A DNA stretch of 64,000 nt from Gyromitra esculenta (GCA_038503075.1 JBCAML010000020.1:1054001-1118000); one strand, 5' to 3'; shown: positions 10,979-22,893, counted from the stretch's first letter. Numbers and translations are program-made. Notes: generated from the letters alone by a model not told the origin.

Positions 10979-12513
10979 AGCGGATGTGAGGGTATTACGA
11001 GGGGTTTCAAATTCAGTTGATACTACTAGAAACTTAGGACATTAGTTCTGCTAGAAATTTTTGTATGATTACGGTTGGGGAGTGATCGCTGCTATAGAAT
11101 TCGAGATTGCTAATTATAAGTCGTCTCACTGCCAAGCTGGTTTCAGCATTGGATGTTGATCAGATAAGATATGAGATGTTAAATGTTTCTGCCATCCTCA
11201 GCGCCGATAAGCTAGATCATCGTAGAAGTGTTCAGCCAATATTGGCTTACTATGGCTTCAGTTCTCCTCCACATATTCCAATGTCTGTAGTTACACTATA
11301 CACTAAATGTAGCACTAGCTTAGTAAGGCCATTCGAGATATAAGGCTAGCCTTGTGGTTTCTAGCCTACATCATAGTGCAGCCGCACAATCCAAATCCTA
11401 GGACAGTTCTTTGAAAATGTTGAAATATATGATCCCTTCAAAGCTAAAATCGTCTTCATCAGGGAAGTTCTGGAGATATTGACCCATTCAGGCTATCGCC
11501 ATGGCCATGAGGCTGAGATTGTTCCAAGGCCCAGCATTGCGCACCAATTGCAACCAGATATCTAGGCTCTGCACAGCCATTATAGCTATAGCCTAGCGAA
11601 GACGTAGCCTGATTTTTCTTATTTCTTGATTGCCTCTCCGCCTGGGGACGGTGGTGCTCCGTTTCTATGACATGTTCCGTTGAATTCACGAACTACACCT
11701 GAGCCCTGAAAACTGATGTTTTGTCGTTGAAATAAAATCTGCTATAATAGTTTCACTTCTGAATCGCAAGTTTTTTAACTATAGGATAGCATATGAGTCG
11801 CAAGGATGCGTGGTTAGAGATCCTGTACCGCCTATAGCGATGTGTTAAATGGGCTGAAGACCTTAATTAGGCTTAGCAAATCTAAGCCCAAATATCCGCC
11901 CCAACATGAATCAACTTACTACAACTAGTACCGTTTGCAAACTCATAAATCTTCAGGGTTTGCCTCACAAAGTTATGAATTTTAGTAGTAAGGCAAAATA
12001 GGCAGTGCAGTGCGGTTCTTAGTTCGTGACGATCAGTAGTGCAAGTTAGCGTTCTTGTAAAATTAATAACTAGCTACCTCGGTGAGAATAAAAAATCTAA
12101 AAAACATACCGCAGATTTGCTGCAGATTTTCTAGAAGCCGATGGCTATAACAGAAGCTAAAGCCCGCCTTCTGACAGTTCGATATATCTAGATATATTCG
12201 AGCCCAAATCAGGTGTATCAGAGGACATATATATACCAAGTCGTGCTTTTCCTCTCCAAAGGTCTCCAATCGAAGAACTTAATTACGTATACTGGAATCG
12301 CCCTCTTAGTTAATACGTAACTGTTCTCATACCCATTCCCTCACACTAAATTCAATAATATCAAGATTCAACTTCTTTTATCAAATCCCTCTTTACGTTG
12401 ATATCAACATCCTCGACTAGAGCTGCTCTTCACGATAAATCCTGGTAGCTTCGAATTGCACACCTGGGTGGCCGCTTAGTTAATCGGAGGGAATATCTTC
12501 GTCACCGCGCGCG
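10979..12513. other. Intergenic, no supported gene
   Basis: Only short overlapping frames (78 codons or fewer) with no recognisable features. Nothing else is supported. Confidence 0.4.
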
Positions 12514-12657
12514 ATGAATGAGCCAGTCTGGTTCTGTCATTGGTGCCGTGTGAATGAGGGTGTAGTGAGCGGGCCAATGCTCGTTGCTAATCATGTAGCA
12601 TGCTATGAATGTGATCACCCTAAATGCCCCGAGTGTCTAGTAGAATATCATCCTTAG
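12514..12657 (+). CDS. Small Cys-rich putative zinc-binding protein, copy D (47 aa)
   Basis: Only 47 residues from ATG to TAG, consisting almost entirely of the shared module: VWFCHWC, a 15-residue spacer containing a Gly-Pro, NHVACYEC, DHPK, CPEC and a seven-residue tail. All six cysteines and the two conserved histidines (before the second and third pairs) are present. It defines the minimal form of the family, since copies A and C add low-complexity N-terminal extensions. Its short length means a length-filtered gene finder would miss it. The 5' context (GCGCGCGATGA) is ordinary. Motif conservation with three neighbours is the reason to call it. Confidence 0.6.
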   Translation: MNEPVWFCHWCRVNEGVVSGPMLVANHVACYECDHPKCPECLVEYHP

Positions 12658-15479
12658 TGTCAATTGGGGCGTTCAAGCTATTTCTTCTTGGTGGATGTTT
12701 TCAAAATAAGCTAGACGATCGTCGTCGTTTTTATGGTTGCAATTGTTTATGGTCGTGATCGAGTTTGAGGTGTCGGTAGCTAGATTTCCTTTGAGTCTGT
12801 TTTTTGGTCTTAAATGGGAGATCTCGCCCTGGTGTTTTGGTTATAGAGGTTTTGGTTTATGATGTTTTGGTTGGTTGCTTGTTTCGTTTTTCGTGATTTT
12901 TTATTTTATCCTAGCTTTTTCTCGTTCGAGAACATAGAGAACTAGAGGGACCATACCAGATTACTAGACCATGGTGTTTTTTCGATGAGTGATAATTTGC
13001 GTATATACCTTGAGGCTGCGTAACTAATCACAGTGTTATAGCTATGTACGCTGGTACATCTGAAGGGCCATCTATTTTAACCTCGGCCTAGAGATGCTTA
13101 GAATCGTATCTGGATGGAATGTTGCTCAATCGCTGATATAACGCTCCTTCGATGGGGCTTTATCCTATTTAATTGCGGTATATGTTCAACATGCATATGC
13201 ATGTGTATGTAAGTCTAAGGAGGAATTAAGTTAGTCTTAAAATATACTAAATATTAGGGAAGGGTGGCTAGCTTAACCGAAGCGTGTGCACGAGACTACT
13301 ATTCCGTATACATAGGTATAGTTTTCTGAAACCCATTTGGGCACCAGCAAGCAAGTGAGACAAGAGAGAGACATAGAAATCAAAAGCCCTAGTATTAGAG
13401 TAGTACCTTAAACACTGATGTAACTTAGACGATCGTTTTTCTTGCAAGTTAACTTGATCACTAGCTGCGCTGGAGCGAGTCCCACAAGGCTATATATATC
13501 GATATATTGATATTGTACCATACTCCTTGCAATTGCAGGGTCTAGTGTATTATATGCAACTAGGGGCACACAGGCCTAGGTAATACTCGTATTTTTCGAT
13601 CGTTACCGGAATCTGGTATTATAATAGGGAGCGCAATGTCTCTCTTGCTAGTTCGCCTTCAGTGAGTATCTATTTAACACGCCCCAAACAAATCACAGGA
13701 ATTTACTTGAGTAAACTCTTGGTTATATGAGAGCCAAAACCATAGAAGTTTTCTAGTGAAGCATCCGTTCAATTTTCAGCCAGTCACATCCTACAGGATG
13801 TGGATGAACATACCGATGCTCGCGGCAGCCCATACCAGTACCCGGTATACGTAACGTTTGAAGAATACGAGTATATATTATAATCCTTGTAAATCCGAAA
13901 CTAGGATTCGATATCTAAAAGGTCAGGGATGTCTGACCATGAAACCTGACGAGTTAGGAGTCCCTTTTTATTTTATTTTGAATATCTGATCCTGGGACTA
14001 TCGAAACATTTTTACCTATCAACATTGATTTAAGATGTAGGTCAGGGTTCCAGGATGTCCGATCTTGAACCAAGCCATAAGCTAGTTACATCGTTCGCCC
14101 AACCGCAGGTCGAAAGTGACTTTTCTTCTCGACTCAGGCAACCCCAAACAGCAGTTTGATTACAGGATTGATTGAGGCTAGGGCTCGGTAGCCGAGCGTA
14201 ATTATTACAAACTCGGTTTGATTTGAGGTTTGAGGCAGCAAAGCACTACGGTACAAGATGGGTTGTGTGAGTAACACAGTATCTTTATTTTAGGTATTTA
14301 GATAAGATGTGCAATAAAAACGTGCATGATACACAGCTAAATGGCCAATTGCCTAGGGAATGCTGGGTAAATATGCATATGGGGTACTCACTGTGAATTT
14401 TAACTTTCTCCTGCTTAAACACTGGACATGGGTGAATGAAAAATCTATCTATCTATCTGGATATGGGTATGTGATAAACCTAATTCTCCTAGCCAAAAGT
14501 GTGTAGGTAACCTGATATGGTATGTGTTAGAAACACACTGGGTACCTAAAAACGAAAGAAAGGTCAATGTGAGGCTTGAACTATAGACTTGATGGATGAT
14601 TGTGGAAGGATTTAACTGCTAGGCTATCAAAGTAATTGACATAGTAACAATGAAAATATTCATATTAAAGTGTATTTCTGGAGATACTAGTACAGGGTCT
14701 TCTAAGAAATCTCAAATCGTCTAAGTCCCAAATTTCTAAGTCCAAGGCCCAGCAGGCCTTGGTCTCACACAACGAAAATGTGCCATATGATATAGGTCAT
14801 AATCTCGCACAATAAAAGTGTTACATCCTGTAAATTATGTCTAGATTTGAATATACCCAAGCGGCATTTCGTAATATTTTTAGATTGAGATGAGATCTGT
14901 GCATGTCCACGTGCACTACAGCTAGATATATACATATAGCTCACACCAAGCAAGTACATGTAGTCTTATTTTTAAAGTACACTAGTGAGTATGCCTGGGT
15001 ACGTTCAAAAACATATACCTGTAAATATCTGCACTGATGGGGTGGACTGCCTTCAAATTTTATATGATCGGCAAAATACGTTTCAAAGGGGTAGCGAGAT
15101 ACATATATCATTATGAGTGCCACGAATTGACCGGCCGTTTGCTGGCCATGGCCCGCAAACCAAGAGTCGAAATTTTATTCCTATGATGAAACACGTACGA
15201 GCCAGCCTTCGATCGAACCCTTACTCAAAATATACAATAAACTAGGTATGTAGTGCCCGGAAAAACAAGCGGCATACAAACTATTCTGACTAGCTAGATA
15301 GTAAAATTTTCTTGGCCCTTCCAGCTGCTTATATTAAGCCTTGCGTACGCCCCGAGTGCATAATTCAAACTGTAGCACCACCCTGGTAGTCTATATGTTG
15401 ATTTGATAGCCTTGCCTCTAGAGATCTAGAGATCTAGGATAGATGCTTTAGTCTCGAACCTAGAATAATTTTGGACCTA
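12658..15479. other. Intergenic, no supported gene
   Basis: The first 250 bases after copy D are G/T-rich on the plus strand. Small imperfect hairpins occur at 13788-13805 and near 13921-13940, and a short (TCTA)4 tract near 14446. The remaining frames are under 70 codons. No gene is supported. Confidence 0.4.
14555..14645 (-). other. tRNA-like fragment (pol III box-like)
   Basis: On the minus strand, GATAGCCTAGCAGTTAAATC resembles a tRNA D-arm/A box. About 20 bases further, GTCTATAGTTCAAGCCTC resembles a T-arm/B box. Spacing is close to tRNA-like, but the flanking stems do not visibly pair. Possibly a degenerate tRNA or SINE head. Confidence 0.3.
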
Positions 15480-15637
15480 CAGTCTCTCCCAGCCACACGA
15501 CAAAATTGGGCAGTTGACGAACAGGGGTCTAGGATAGAGCAATAGTGGTTTAGGGTTCTGAGGACTGCCAGTATTTGTGGTGGTAAACCCTCGTTTGTCA
15601 ACTATAGTCAGTTTCGTCGTGTGGTCGGGAGATACTG
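15480..15637. mobile_element. 158-bp TA-flanked MITE with CAGT ends
   Basis: The left end CAGTCTCTCCCAGCCACACG and the inverted right end (CAGTATCTCCCGACCACACG read inward) match over roughly 50 bp with scattered mismatches. TA flanks both sides (15478-15479, 15638-15639). The layout is pogo/Fot1-like, but the sequence differs from the 174-bp family. It has no coding capacity; the short frames across it are incidental. Confidence 0.75.
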
Positions 15638-18600
15638 TACCTAGGCCTCTAGCTCTACTAAAATTACTCGCCACAAACTTCCCAATCCAAATGTCTTGGC
15701 ATGATAAAGTTCCTATTGCAAATAAAATAAATCGAGTTGATGGAAACCAGTACGCAGCTGGTTTAGCTTAGCTTTTCTACTCCGCTCGAGATCCGCGAGA
15801 GAGAAAAAGTGTGTGCTTATCTCTGCGTTGAGTCCTGCAGCTGTGGTAGGTTTCTAGATCCATCAACTAGCACTACATATCAGTCGCGTGGACTTTCATG
15901 TCCATTTTTTGCACTTAGCCTTGACATCCTTCGCTGAAAGTGGAGCTCGAAGGCTTGCGTACGTGCATACACTCAAAAACAAACCTCAATGAGTGACCAA
16001 CCGTTTTGTTTCATGTCATTTTAATCCGCGTGGCTAGCGTGAAACATTGTGTGGTGAACACAGTCGCGTTGGTGAGTGGGGGATTGTGCTTCTATTTTTC
16101 CTACCAATCGATCATTACCGATATCGATGCATGTATCTAAACCAGCTAAGTGAAGAGTAGCCTTGGACTGGGAAGCCCCAGACACAAGACTCAAGTAGAG
16201 GTTCGTGTATAGAACCCTGCTGATACGAACATGTTGTCCCGCCTTGGCCTGTACAGCTGCATTCGTATATTTTTTTCGGCGATAGCCCCGGCGTGTAACC
16301 CTAGCGGAAATCACCAGAGCGCGCTAGTGAAACTTCTTTAGTGCGATAAAAATCACAACAACGCAAAGCAACGGCAGAATAGTACCTATGATCCGAATGT
16401 TCGAGGTTAGATACAAGGACACAGGAGATTGGCTTCCAAGGGTCAAACCGTATACACGTAACCTTAGCCTAGAAGCGGGAGGCACTTATTGCCATGTTTG
16501 TACTAAGGAAATATCAACTTGTCTAAACAACACCTTATGAGCTAATTCCGTGCAATGAAAGATGCAGTCTACAAGGAGCATTATCTGAATGTGCTCGAGA
16601 TAGTCTTGATGCTCTGAGACCTGTAGGTATGTAGTACGTAGCAATGATAGTGAGGGTGATGTCCTAAAACGCAAACCATCAGTCCTCCTCGTCTAAGAGC
16701 CTATAGCTAGCGATGATATCCTAATAGTGTCAGATATGAGATTTAATGCCTTGGGGCGAGCGAGAACCCAACAGTAGCCTTGTTGATTCTTCTGAGGTGT
16801 TTGGGGCGAGGCCGAGTATTCCAGCTCTGCTACTGTCGCTGAAGCAGACCCCTGGGTCCTGATTCCCAAATTCGAATACCCCTTAGCTAAGGCCCCTTCC
16901 GATTCTGATCTGGTACCACGGCAGAAAGGAACGAATACCAGATGGGCTAAGAAAAGCGACGTCTCGACCCCCGCCGATCCCCCCGAGAGCGTTTTGAGGT
17001 TTGTATCTCTGTTTTGATATACTTGCATTCTATAGTTTCTAGAAAATTAATTGTTAGACTTCAAAGCACGTCCACTCTTCCTCCAACTGAAGACTACTCA
17101 CTAGTGCTACTCGCAGTTTTATCCATGATATAGGTTTTCCGGTTCCCAACCCATTTCCCAACAAACATATTTGCTAAGCTTCGAGCACTGATACTTAATA
17201 ACATAAAGTACGGCCCAGTTAAAATTTTCCGCAGCCATAGAGGGTGATAGAAGTATATCGCCTTCAAAATCCACCGATTTTAGTTTCTAGGACACATGTT
17301 GAAGCCCATTCTAACCGTCGGTATAATTGAAATATCCAGCTTCCGATGCGCCACCGACCACTCTTCGAATTACACATCGCACAGAGCCCACCTAGCTGGT
17401 TCCGGGCCTCGTTCATCTTAAATTTCCCGAGAAAACTCTCATGAGGTTGATTGCATGAATTCAGAGGCTACCATTGATTCGCGGCGGATGTTGGGATGAT
17501 ATACGATCCCTAGCGAAAAGTTGGTTTGATGTCCTGAATGACGTCTGTCCCAGCCCGAGACCCGCCGACGAGTAAAACATCACTGCTCATCTATAATCCA
17601 AATACCTCGAATATATCAAACTAGCTAAATCTATTTACGGATACATCTAGTCTACATCAAGCTCTTTTTTCTCTCACGGGAAGGTTACCGGTAGAGCGAA
17701 ATGGAAACCGGTTCTAAGTTTCGAGATCTAGATTACGGAGTCGATGGGGATCATCGATTAGATGCTGTCAATCTTCCGCAGAGATCTACGGGAGTACAAA
17801 TATCGTACTTTATTTTACTTTTGAAGTAGGTACGAAGAACACCTGTAGGTATCAAAAGCTAAAGTCATGACTTATCGTGGAGCTATTAGTCAGCAAGGTT
17901 TATCCCGAATACCACTTAATATCCATTTCTATTTTGTTCTTATGAGTAGCTCAGAGCAATTATGATATCAGAGCCGCCGAAGTCTTGGAAGTCTGCTCCT
18001 GTGGCCAAAAAACGATTCGGTTCCCAGCACATGCTAAAATACTAGTGGTAGACGTCTCATCGACCAGAAGACTCGAGAAACACCATTCACAGTCATTCTG
18101 TGAAGGTGGTTGTTTGCTCTACTCCGTACAAGGCTGAGACGTCAGCAGCAGCTACGTGTTTTTTTTCTGGTGGATAGAGTCGATCCAGGACTGAGCGTTT
18201 CCAGGGATGTTGCATGAAAAAAGGAAAATAACGATCCTTCGTTAAGCTTTTCGCACTTGATGTTCCCTGTACGGCTTCGTTGTCTTCTTCGCCCCGTGAA
18301 AGTGTTTCCTCGCTGGTGCGACCCACGAAGTGGATTATTTCGTCACAAGAGATTTTATTCCTGTTGAGCATGTCTTGGCAGATTACCCAAAGAATTTGCC
18401 AACCTATAGGAAGGATTTCTCAGTCCGAATCACCAGTTTTGTTCCCTGAATCTAGAAATGATTTGCTGGAGTGTGCTGTGAAATGTAAATTCAACCTAAC
18501 GTTTGTAAACTAGCTAATTATGTCCCCGAGTCCAGCCTTGGTTTTTTCCAAGTGAGATAGCGGGGTTCCGCGGCTGGCTACTTCAAGCATCATGTGTATG

Positions 18601-19410
18601 TCGTCATGCTACTTACCCCACCAGGTTTCCCACCAAGCCCAGCGGCTACAGCTGCGGAATTGCATCACGCTTGCTATTTTTTATGCTAGACATCTTTTTC
18701 GCTCCCAGCTAGGCGGAAATGCAGGTTTCAACTCATCAAGGAAATAATCCGAACGCTCGCAAGTGTCATCATCATGGCAGGGCAGACCAGACTGGAAATG
18801 AGGACGAGTCTCTGCGTGAAAAGAACATATAAGTGTCGTGCAGTACGGTGTTTTGTAGACTACCATCAGTCGCCTCATATTCCGTTTTCTCTTCCAAGTG
18901 CTTTCGGCCACCGCTCAACTAAGAGATTCCCCGATCTCGCAACTAATAAAAATAAGTTAACGTAAGTCCACTTCTGCGTCTGCATAATCTTTCCCCTCCC
19001 TCCACTTTAATTTTTATTATATGGCAATTTATCGTATTGCCGGACCATTTCTAAATCACCAAATAAACAACCTCAACCTCAATCGTTTTTATACCTGCTG
19101 GGCTGTTTCTAAACACCAGACACCGAATAGCCACCACCACCTCTAGAGTTATTAAAATCTAAGCTAACAACAAATTCTCTCACTGTACAGAAAACAACAC
19201 GCGATACATAAACACCGAAAACTCGCATCAAGCAGTTCAGTTTGTCTGCGTGATACACAACAGCTTGCTCTCTATTCGCCCTTCGTCTCGTCGCCTTACC
19301 ACTCCGCTTTCATACTTCACAGTACAGCGACACTTTAAAAGGGCCCATTTTCAAGGCTTTGGAAAAGGTTTTCACGCATAATTATATTCTATTTTTCAAA
19401 GTAGAACAAA
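15638..19410. other. Intergenic with one possible exon relic
   Basis: Apart from the open segment at 16796-17017 described separately, frames are short. A 92-codon minus-strand frame at 18371-18093 begins with ATG and is not recognisable. The stretch 19000-19410 immediately precedes the DUF8035 gene. It contains C-rich leader-like sequence and is presumably its promoter and 5' untranslated region. Confidence 0.4.
16796..17017 (+). pseudogene. Possible orphan exon or gene fragment
   Basis: The plus-strand frame is open for 73 codons with no ATG. Its composition looks coding: it includes EAEYSSSATVAEADPWVLIP and later RWAKKSDVSTPADPPESVL, with balanced residues and higher GC than its surroundings. 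A TGA at 16793-16795 precedes it and a TGA at 17015-17017 ends it. It could be an internal exon of a gene whose other parts have decayed, or a transposon fragment. I do not recognise the family. Confidence 0.25.
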
Positions 19411-20668
19411 ATGGCAAGGTACATGCCCAACCCTTCCCTTATTGCCTCCGAGCGTCAGCTTGAACGCGAGCATGAGCTTGAGCGACGCTACCACGCTCGT
19501 GGTGGTTATAGCCGTGGGCCAGGTGGGGGATTTGGAGTCGATAATACCCAGTTAGCATTATACTCACATGACCCTTTTCAAAACAGCTTAACATCAATTG
19601 CACCTGGATATGGCTACGGCAACCCACATTCGAGCAGTGGAGCACTAGCGAGGAGCAATGTTATCGAGGAACCGGTGGTGGAACATGAACACCACCACGT
19701 GCATCATCATATCGATCACGGTATGGTTACTTGGCTCCTATTGCGAAGATAGAAATTTCTCGAGATTGGGGGATGCGATACTGATGTTAGCTGGCGGTAT
19801 AGGTAATGTCAACGTTGCCGCTCAGATTGCGGTTCGCCCCAGACCTACCCCGCAGAGGGAGTACTCCTATGATGATCTGTATGATCGCGAACGCCGCTAT
19901 GGATCTGGTGCTTCTCTGGGCTCCCTCAACCACTCAGGGCACCGCCACGGACACCGTAGCCGCAACTCTGGTGGATCAGGTGTTGGCCGTTTCGCCCGCT
20001 CCGACATCGACCTTAACCTAGACTCATCCTTCCGTTCCTCTCGTCGAGGATCTGTCTACGATGAGCGAGAGAGAGACAGCGAGTACGCTATCATCGATGT
20101 CCCCGCTGGAACTCGCAGGGTGACTGTCGACATGGTCCGAGAGCGAGACCCCCGAGATTCCCGAGATTTCGACTCCGATGTGAGCTGGAGACGCGACAAT
20201 GGTGTCCGACGATCTAGAGGCCTCGGAAACGAGCTATGGACAGAAATCACCAAAGATTTGATCACCCGAGAGGCAATCGAGGACTGTGGATATCAATATG
20301 AAGAAACAGATCTATTCTACTATATCTTTGAGTATCTCAGCCGCGAGCAGATTTCGGAACTCATTGAACTCACCACCGAGATTCGTAAACGTAAGTTACT
20401 TACTCTTAACACAACAAAAGTACCAGTTTTTATATTTCATCGTCCGAAAGCCGCTGACGCGACAGGGTTTACAGTGCGTGTAAGGGATCTTGAGTACGAG
20501 TCCATTGCTGGTGGACATGGACGCGACCGTGAGCGTGAGCGTGAGCGCGAGCGTGAGAGGAGAACACTAGACTGGGAACGTGAAGATAGCCGCACAGAGA
20601 TCATTATCGAGAGAGGAGACCGTTCCACACACGGTTCCCGTCCCCGCCGCAACCGATACTACTATTAA
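19411..20668 (+). CDS. DUF8035-domain protein (three exons)
   Basis: Proposed exons are 19411-19720, 19803-20390 and 20475-20668, giving 363 residues. Intron 1 (GTATGG…TATAG, 82 nt) and intron 2 (GTAAGT…TTTACAG, 84 nt) have CTGAT/CTGAC branch-like sites about 17-18 nt before the acceptor and keep the frame. Nearer acceptors at 19790 and 20465 are also in frame. Order of parts: a Glu/Arg-rich start, a Gly/Tyr segment, a His-rich EHEHHHVHHHIDH stretch at the first junction, a long Arg/Asp/Ser-rich region, then at about residues 248-300 LWTEITKDLITREAI…ETDLFYYIFEYLS…ELIELTTEIRKR. That last part matches the fungal DUF8035 family as I know it. A highly charged RERERE tail ends in NRYYY. No membrane segment or signal peptide. 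Family function is unknown; the charged low-complexity makeup suggests a nuclear or RNA-associated protein, which is inference. Intron 2 contains no stop codon, so an unspliced form stays open. Confidence 0.85.
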
Positions 20669-21606
20669 TTCATCGGTAGCGGTGTTCAAAGACAATTGGT
20701 GACGGTATCTTAACGACCTTGATGACTTAGACTGGTTCCTTTCCAAGATTTTCGGTGTTTCATCCGAGGGTTTGTTTAGCGTCCTATCATTGTTTACTGT
20801 CATGTTTTTTTCTATCATGGGAAATATTCGGGGATGCATGTGCAGAAGACCTTTTTTTTTTCTTTCTATTTCGATATTATTATTACGAGTCCCCTTTTAT
20901 TATCTTTCTCTCTGTATTTCCCTTTCTCTTTTGTTACGACTAATATCCACATCATGTAACTCTGAGCATTGATTGTATGGCGGCGTTTGGAATGAAATGA
21001 GGAGGATTTGTAAACTGAATACCATTATTATGATATATTTCTACTAGTCTCTGATAAGGGAGGAGCATGTACAAGTAGCAAATTTCATGCGCACCTACAT
21101 AAACCATTTTCAATTTAGGGGAGAGGGGTTTTCCCATTCGAACATTGGACGTCCGTCCAAGGGGACTGGTTGATGACCTGTCTGTTTGTCCTACATGTCG
21201 TTTCGTACCTATCAGTCCATTTGCGTCATGCTCGATCAGCGGACGGACGTCTGTGTCGGCATCGATGTCAGTGACTTTTCTTGGAATGCATCGAAATCCC
21301 TGATCGACCAGGGTTCTCCGTTGGCATCTAAACTGAAACGACAAGAAACGAAGATCACGAGGGGTTCGAATTATTGATGCTGGGCAACGACTACGACGAC
21401 AACGACACCCCCTGGTACTGCCTATGCCGTCATCATCAACCATAATTTCTTAGCAATCCCACCTGCATCCCAAGGAATCTCCCAAGGAATCTCACCTCTC
21501 TCTTTACGAATTAAGAAATAAATAAGACTAAATAAAAAAATAAAAAAACACCTTCCCCCATTTCAGCAGAATACGACATAACTCGACGTCATCCAGATCA
21601 CTCATA
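20669..21606. other. 3' region of the DUF8035 gene and promoter of the phosphatase gene
   Basis: No gene is supported. T-rich stretches at 20845-20935 fit a fungal 3' end. The 163-codon minus-strand frame at 21443-20952 is Arg/Cys-rich and unrecognised, so I treat it as incidental. A/T-rich DNA just upstream of 21600 is presumably the promoter of the phosphatase gene. Confidence 0.5.
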
Positions 21607-22893
21607 ATGCCACGGACCACTATTCCCCTCTATCTCGTTACTTTCAACTGCGCCCGTCTCCCCCACTCTACGACCGTCCTCTCGGCCCAAATCCTCTCCG
21701 GCCTTCCTGTCTCGTCTTCAGGCAGCTCCTCGCAACCGGAACTGATTATCCTCGCCCTTGAAGAACTTGCGCCCCTCGCTGCCTCATTTCTTGGTGGTAA
21801 TCACCTCACGAGCTATTTCACTCCCTTCTCAACAGCTGTCAGATTAGCAACGCGAAAAGCATTCGATGAAGACTATGCACTCGTCACCTACCGTAATACT
21901 GGTCTTACGGGGATCATGATCTTCGCAAGACACGCGAAGAAGGTGAAATTCATCGAATACGGGGAGGTTGGGACTGGGTTATGGGCAATGGGGAACAAAG
22001 GTGGTGTTGGAGTCCGACTAGGTTACGAAGGGGGTGAAGGAGTAGTGGAGATGAACTTTGTTGCGATGCATTTGGCAGCTCACGAGTGGAACGTTGAAGG
22101 TCGAAATAAGGACTGGGAATCTATCGTCCGCGGTTTGGTATTCGAGCCATCGTCGGACGAACCGTCGACAGAAATTGGTATCTACCATCCTACATCTCAT
22201 TTATTTGTAATGGGAGATCTAAACTACCGTACTTCTGACGTTCGTCCACATGCACTTGAATACCTAATATACCCAAAGCCCACCGACAGCCCTTCATCAA
22301 ATACCCACTATCTCAATCTTTTTGCCCAAGATCAACTTAACGCTCAACTAAAGCAAGGGAACACACTTCATGGGCTAGTGGAAGAGGAAGTCACGTTTCC
22401 ACCTACCTATAAATTTAGGCCTTCTAGGGAGGGTGTGAAGGAGGATAAAGAAGAGAGATGGGATTGGTCAACGACAAGGTGGCCGAGTTGGACTGATAGG
22501 ATCCTATATCTTCCTTTACCTCCCATAGCGGTGGGTGAGGAAAGGAAGCAGGAAATTGTAGCACATAACTACACCTCTATCCCTCGGATTTTTTCGTCAG
22601 ACCATCGTCCTGTCGTACTTCATCTCTCAATCCCTGCCAAACCACTTCTCTCTCCACCCTCCTCGTCGTCCAAGGCAGGAGTGATGGACCTACGAGTGAA
22701 CCCACCGTTTTCTATCAGCAAAGACTGGAAATCTAAACGAGTTTCTGCAAGGCGAAAAGAGATCATTGTGGGCGTTTTGGCATGGCTGGTGACGACCTGG
22801 ACAGGACTTGGAACAATAATGGTGTTTATTTTGGGCGGGATTGGCGGATGGTGGGCTTTAAGAGCTTTTCTTATGGAGGGATATAAGATATAG
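21607..22893 (+). CDS. Tail-anchored inositol-polyphosphate 5-phosphatase (Inp54-like)
   Basis: A 428-residue single-exon protein of the IPPc branch of the endonuclease/exonuclease/phosphatase fold. Catalytic landmarks are all present: N14 in FNCAR, GDLNYR at residues 203-208, WPSWTDRIL at 292-300 and SSDHRPV at 330-336. These are the metal- and phosphate-binding motifs of 5-phosphatases, which remove the D5 phosphate of PI(4,5)P2 and related lipids or soluble inositol phosphates. After a basic linker (KSKRVSARRK) there is one hydrophobic stretch at about 387-420 and only a few residues beyond it. That is the layout of a C-terminal tail anchor, as in yeast Inp54, which is held on the ER surface with its catalytic domain in the cytosol. 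No SAC1 domain is present, so it is not a synaptojanin type. It lies about 0.94 kb downstream of the DUF8035 gene on the same strand. Confidence 0.92.
   Translation: MPRTTIPLYLVTFNCARLPHSTTVLSAQILSGLPVSSSGSSSQPELIILALEELAPLAASFLGGNHLTSYFTPFSTAVRLATRKAFDEDYALVTYRNTGLTGIMIFARHAKKVKFIEYGEVGTGLWAMGNKGGVGVRLGYEGGEGVVEMNFVAMHLAAHEWNVEGRNKDWESIVRGLVFEPSSDEPSTEIGIYHPTSHLFVMGDLNYRTSDVRPHALEYLIYPKPTDSPSSNTHYLNLFAQDQLNAQLKQGNTLHGLVEEEVTFPPTYKFRPSREGVKEDKEERWDWSTTRWPSWTDRILYLPLPPIAVGEERKQEIVAHNYTSIPRIFSSDHRPVVLHLSIPAKPLLSPPSSSSKAGVMDLRVNPPFSISKDWKSKRVSARRKEIIVGVLAWLVTTWTGLGTIMVFILGGIGGWWALRAFLMEGYKI

Noticed and set aside
19721..19790. Alternative 70-nt first intron of the DUF8035 gene
   Set aside because: Also in frame, but its acceptor lies only about 6 bases from the CTGAT branch-like site; the acceptor at 19802 has better spacing.
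20952..21443. 163-codon minus-strand frame opposite the gap between two real genes
   Set aside because: Arg/Cys-rich and unrecognised; the gap is adequately explained as 3' region and promoter.
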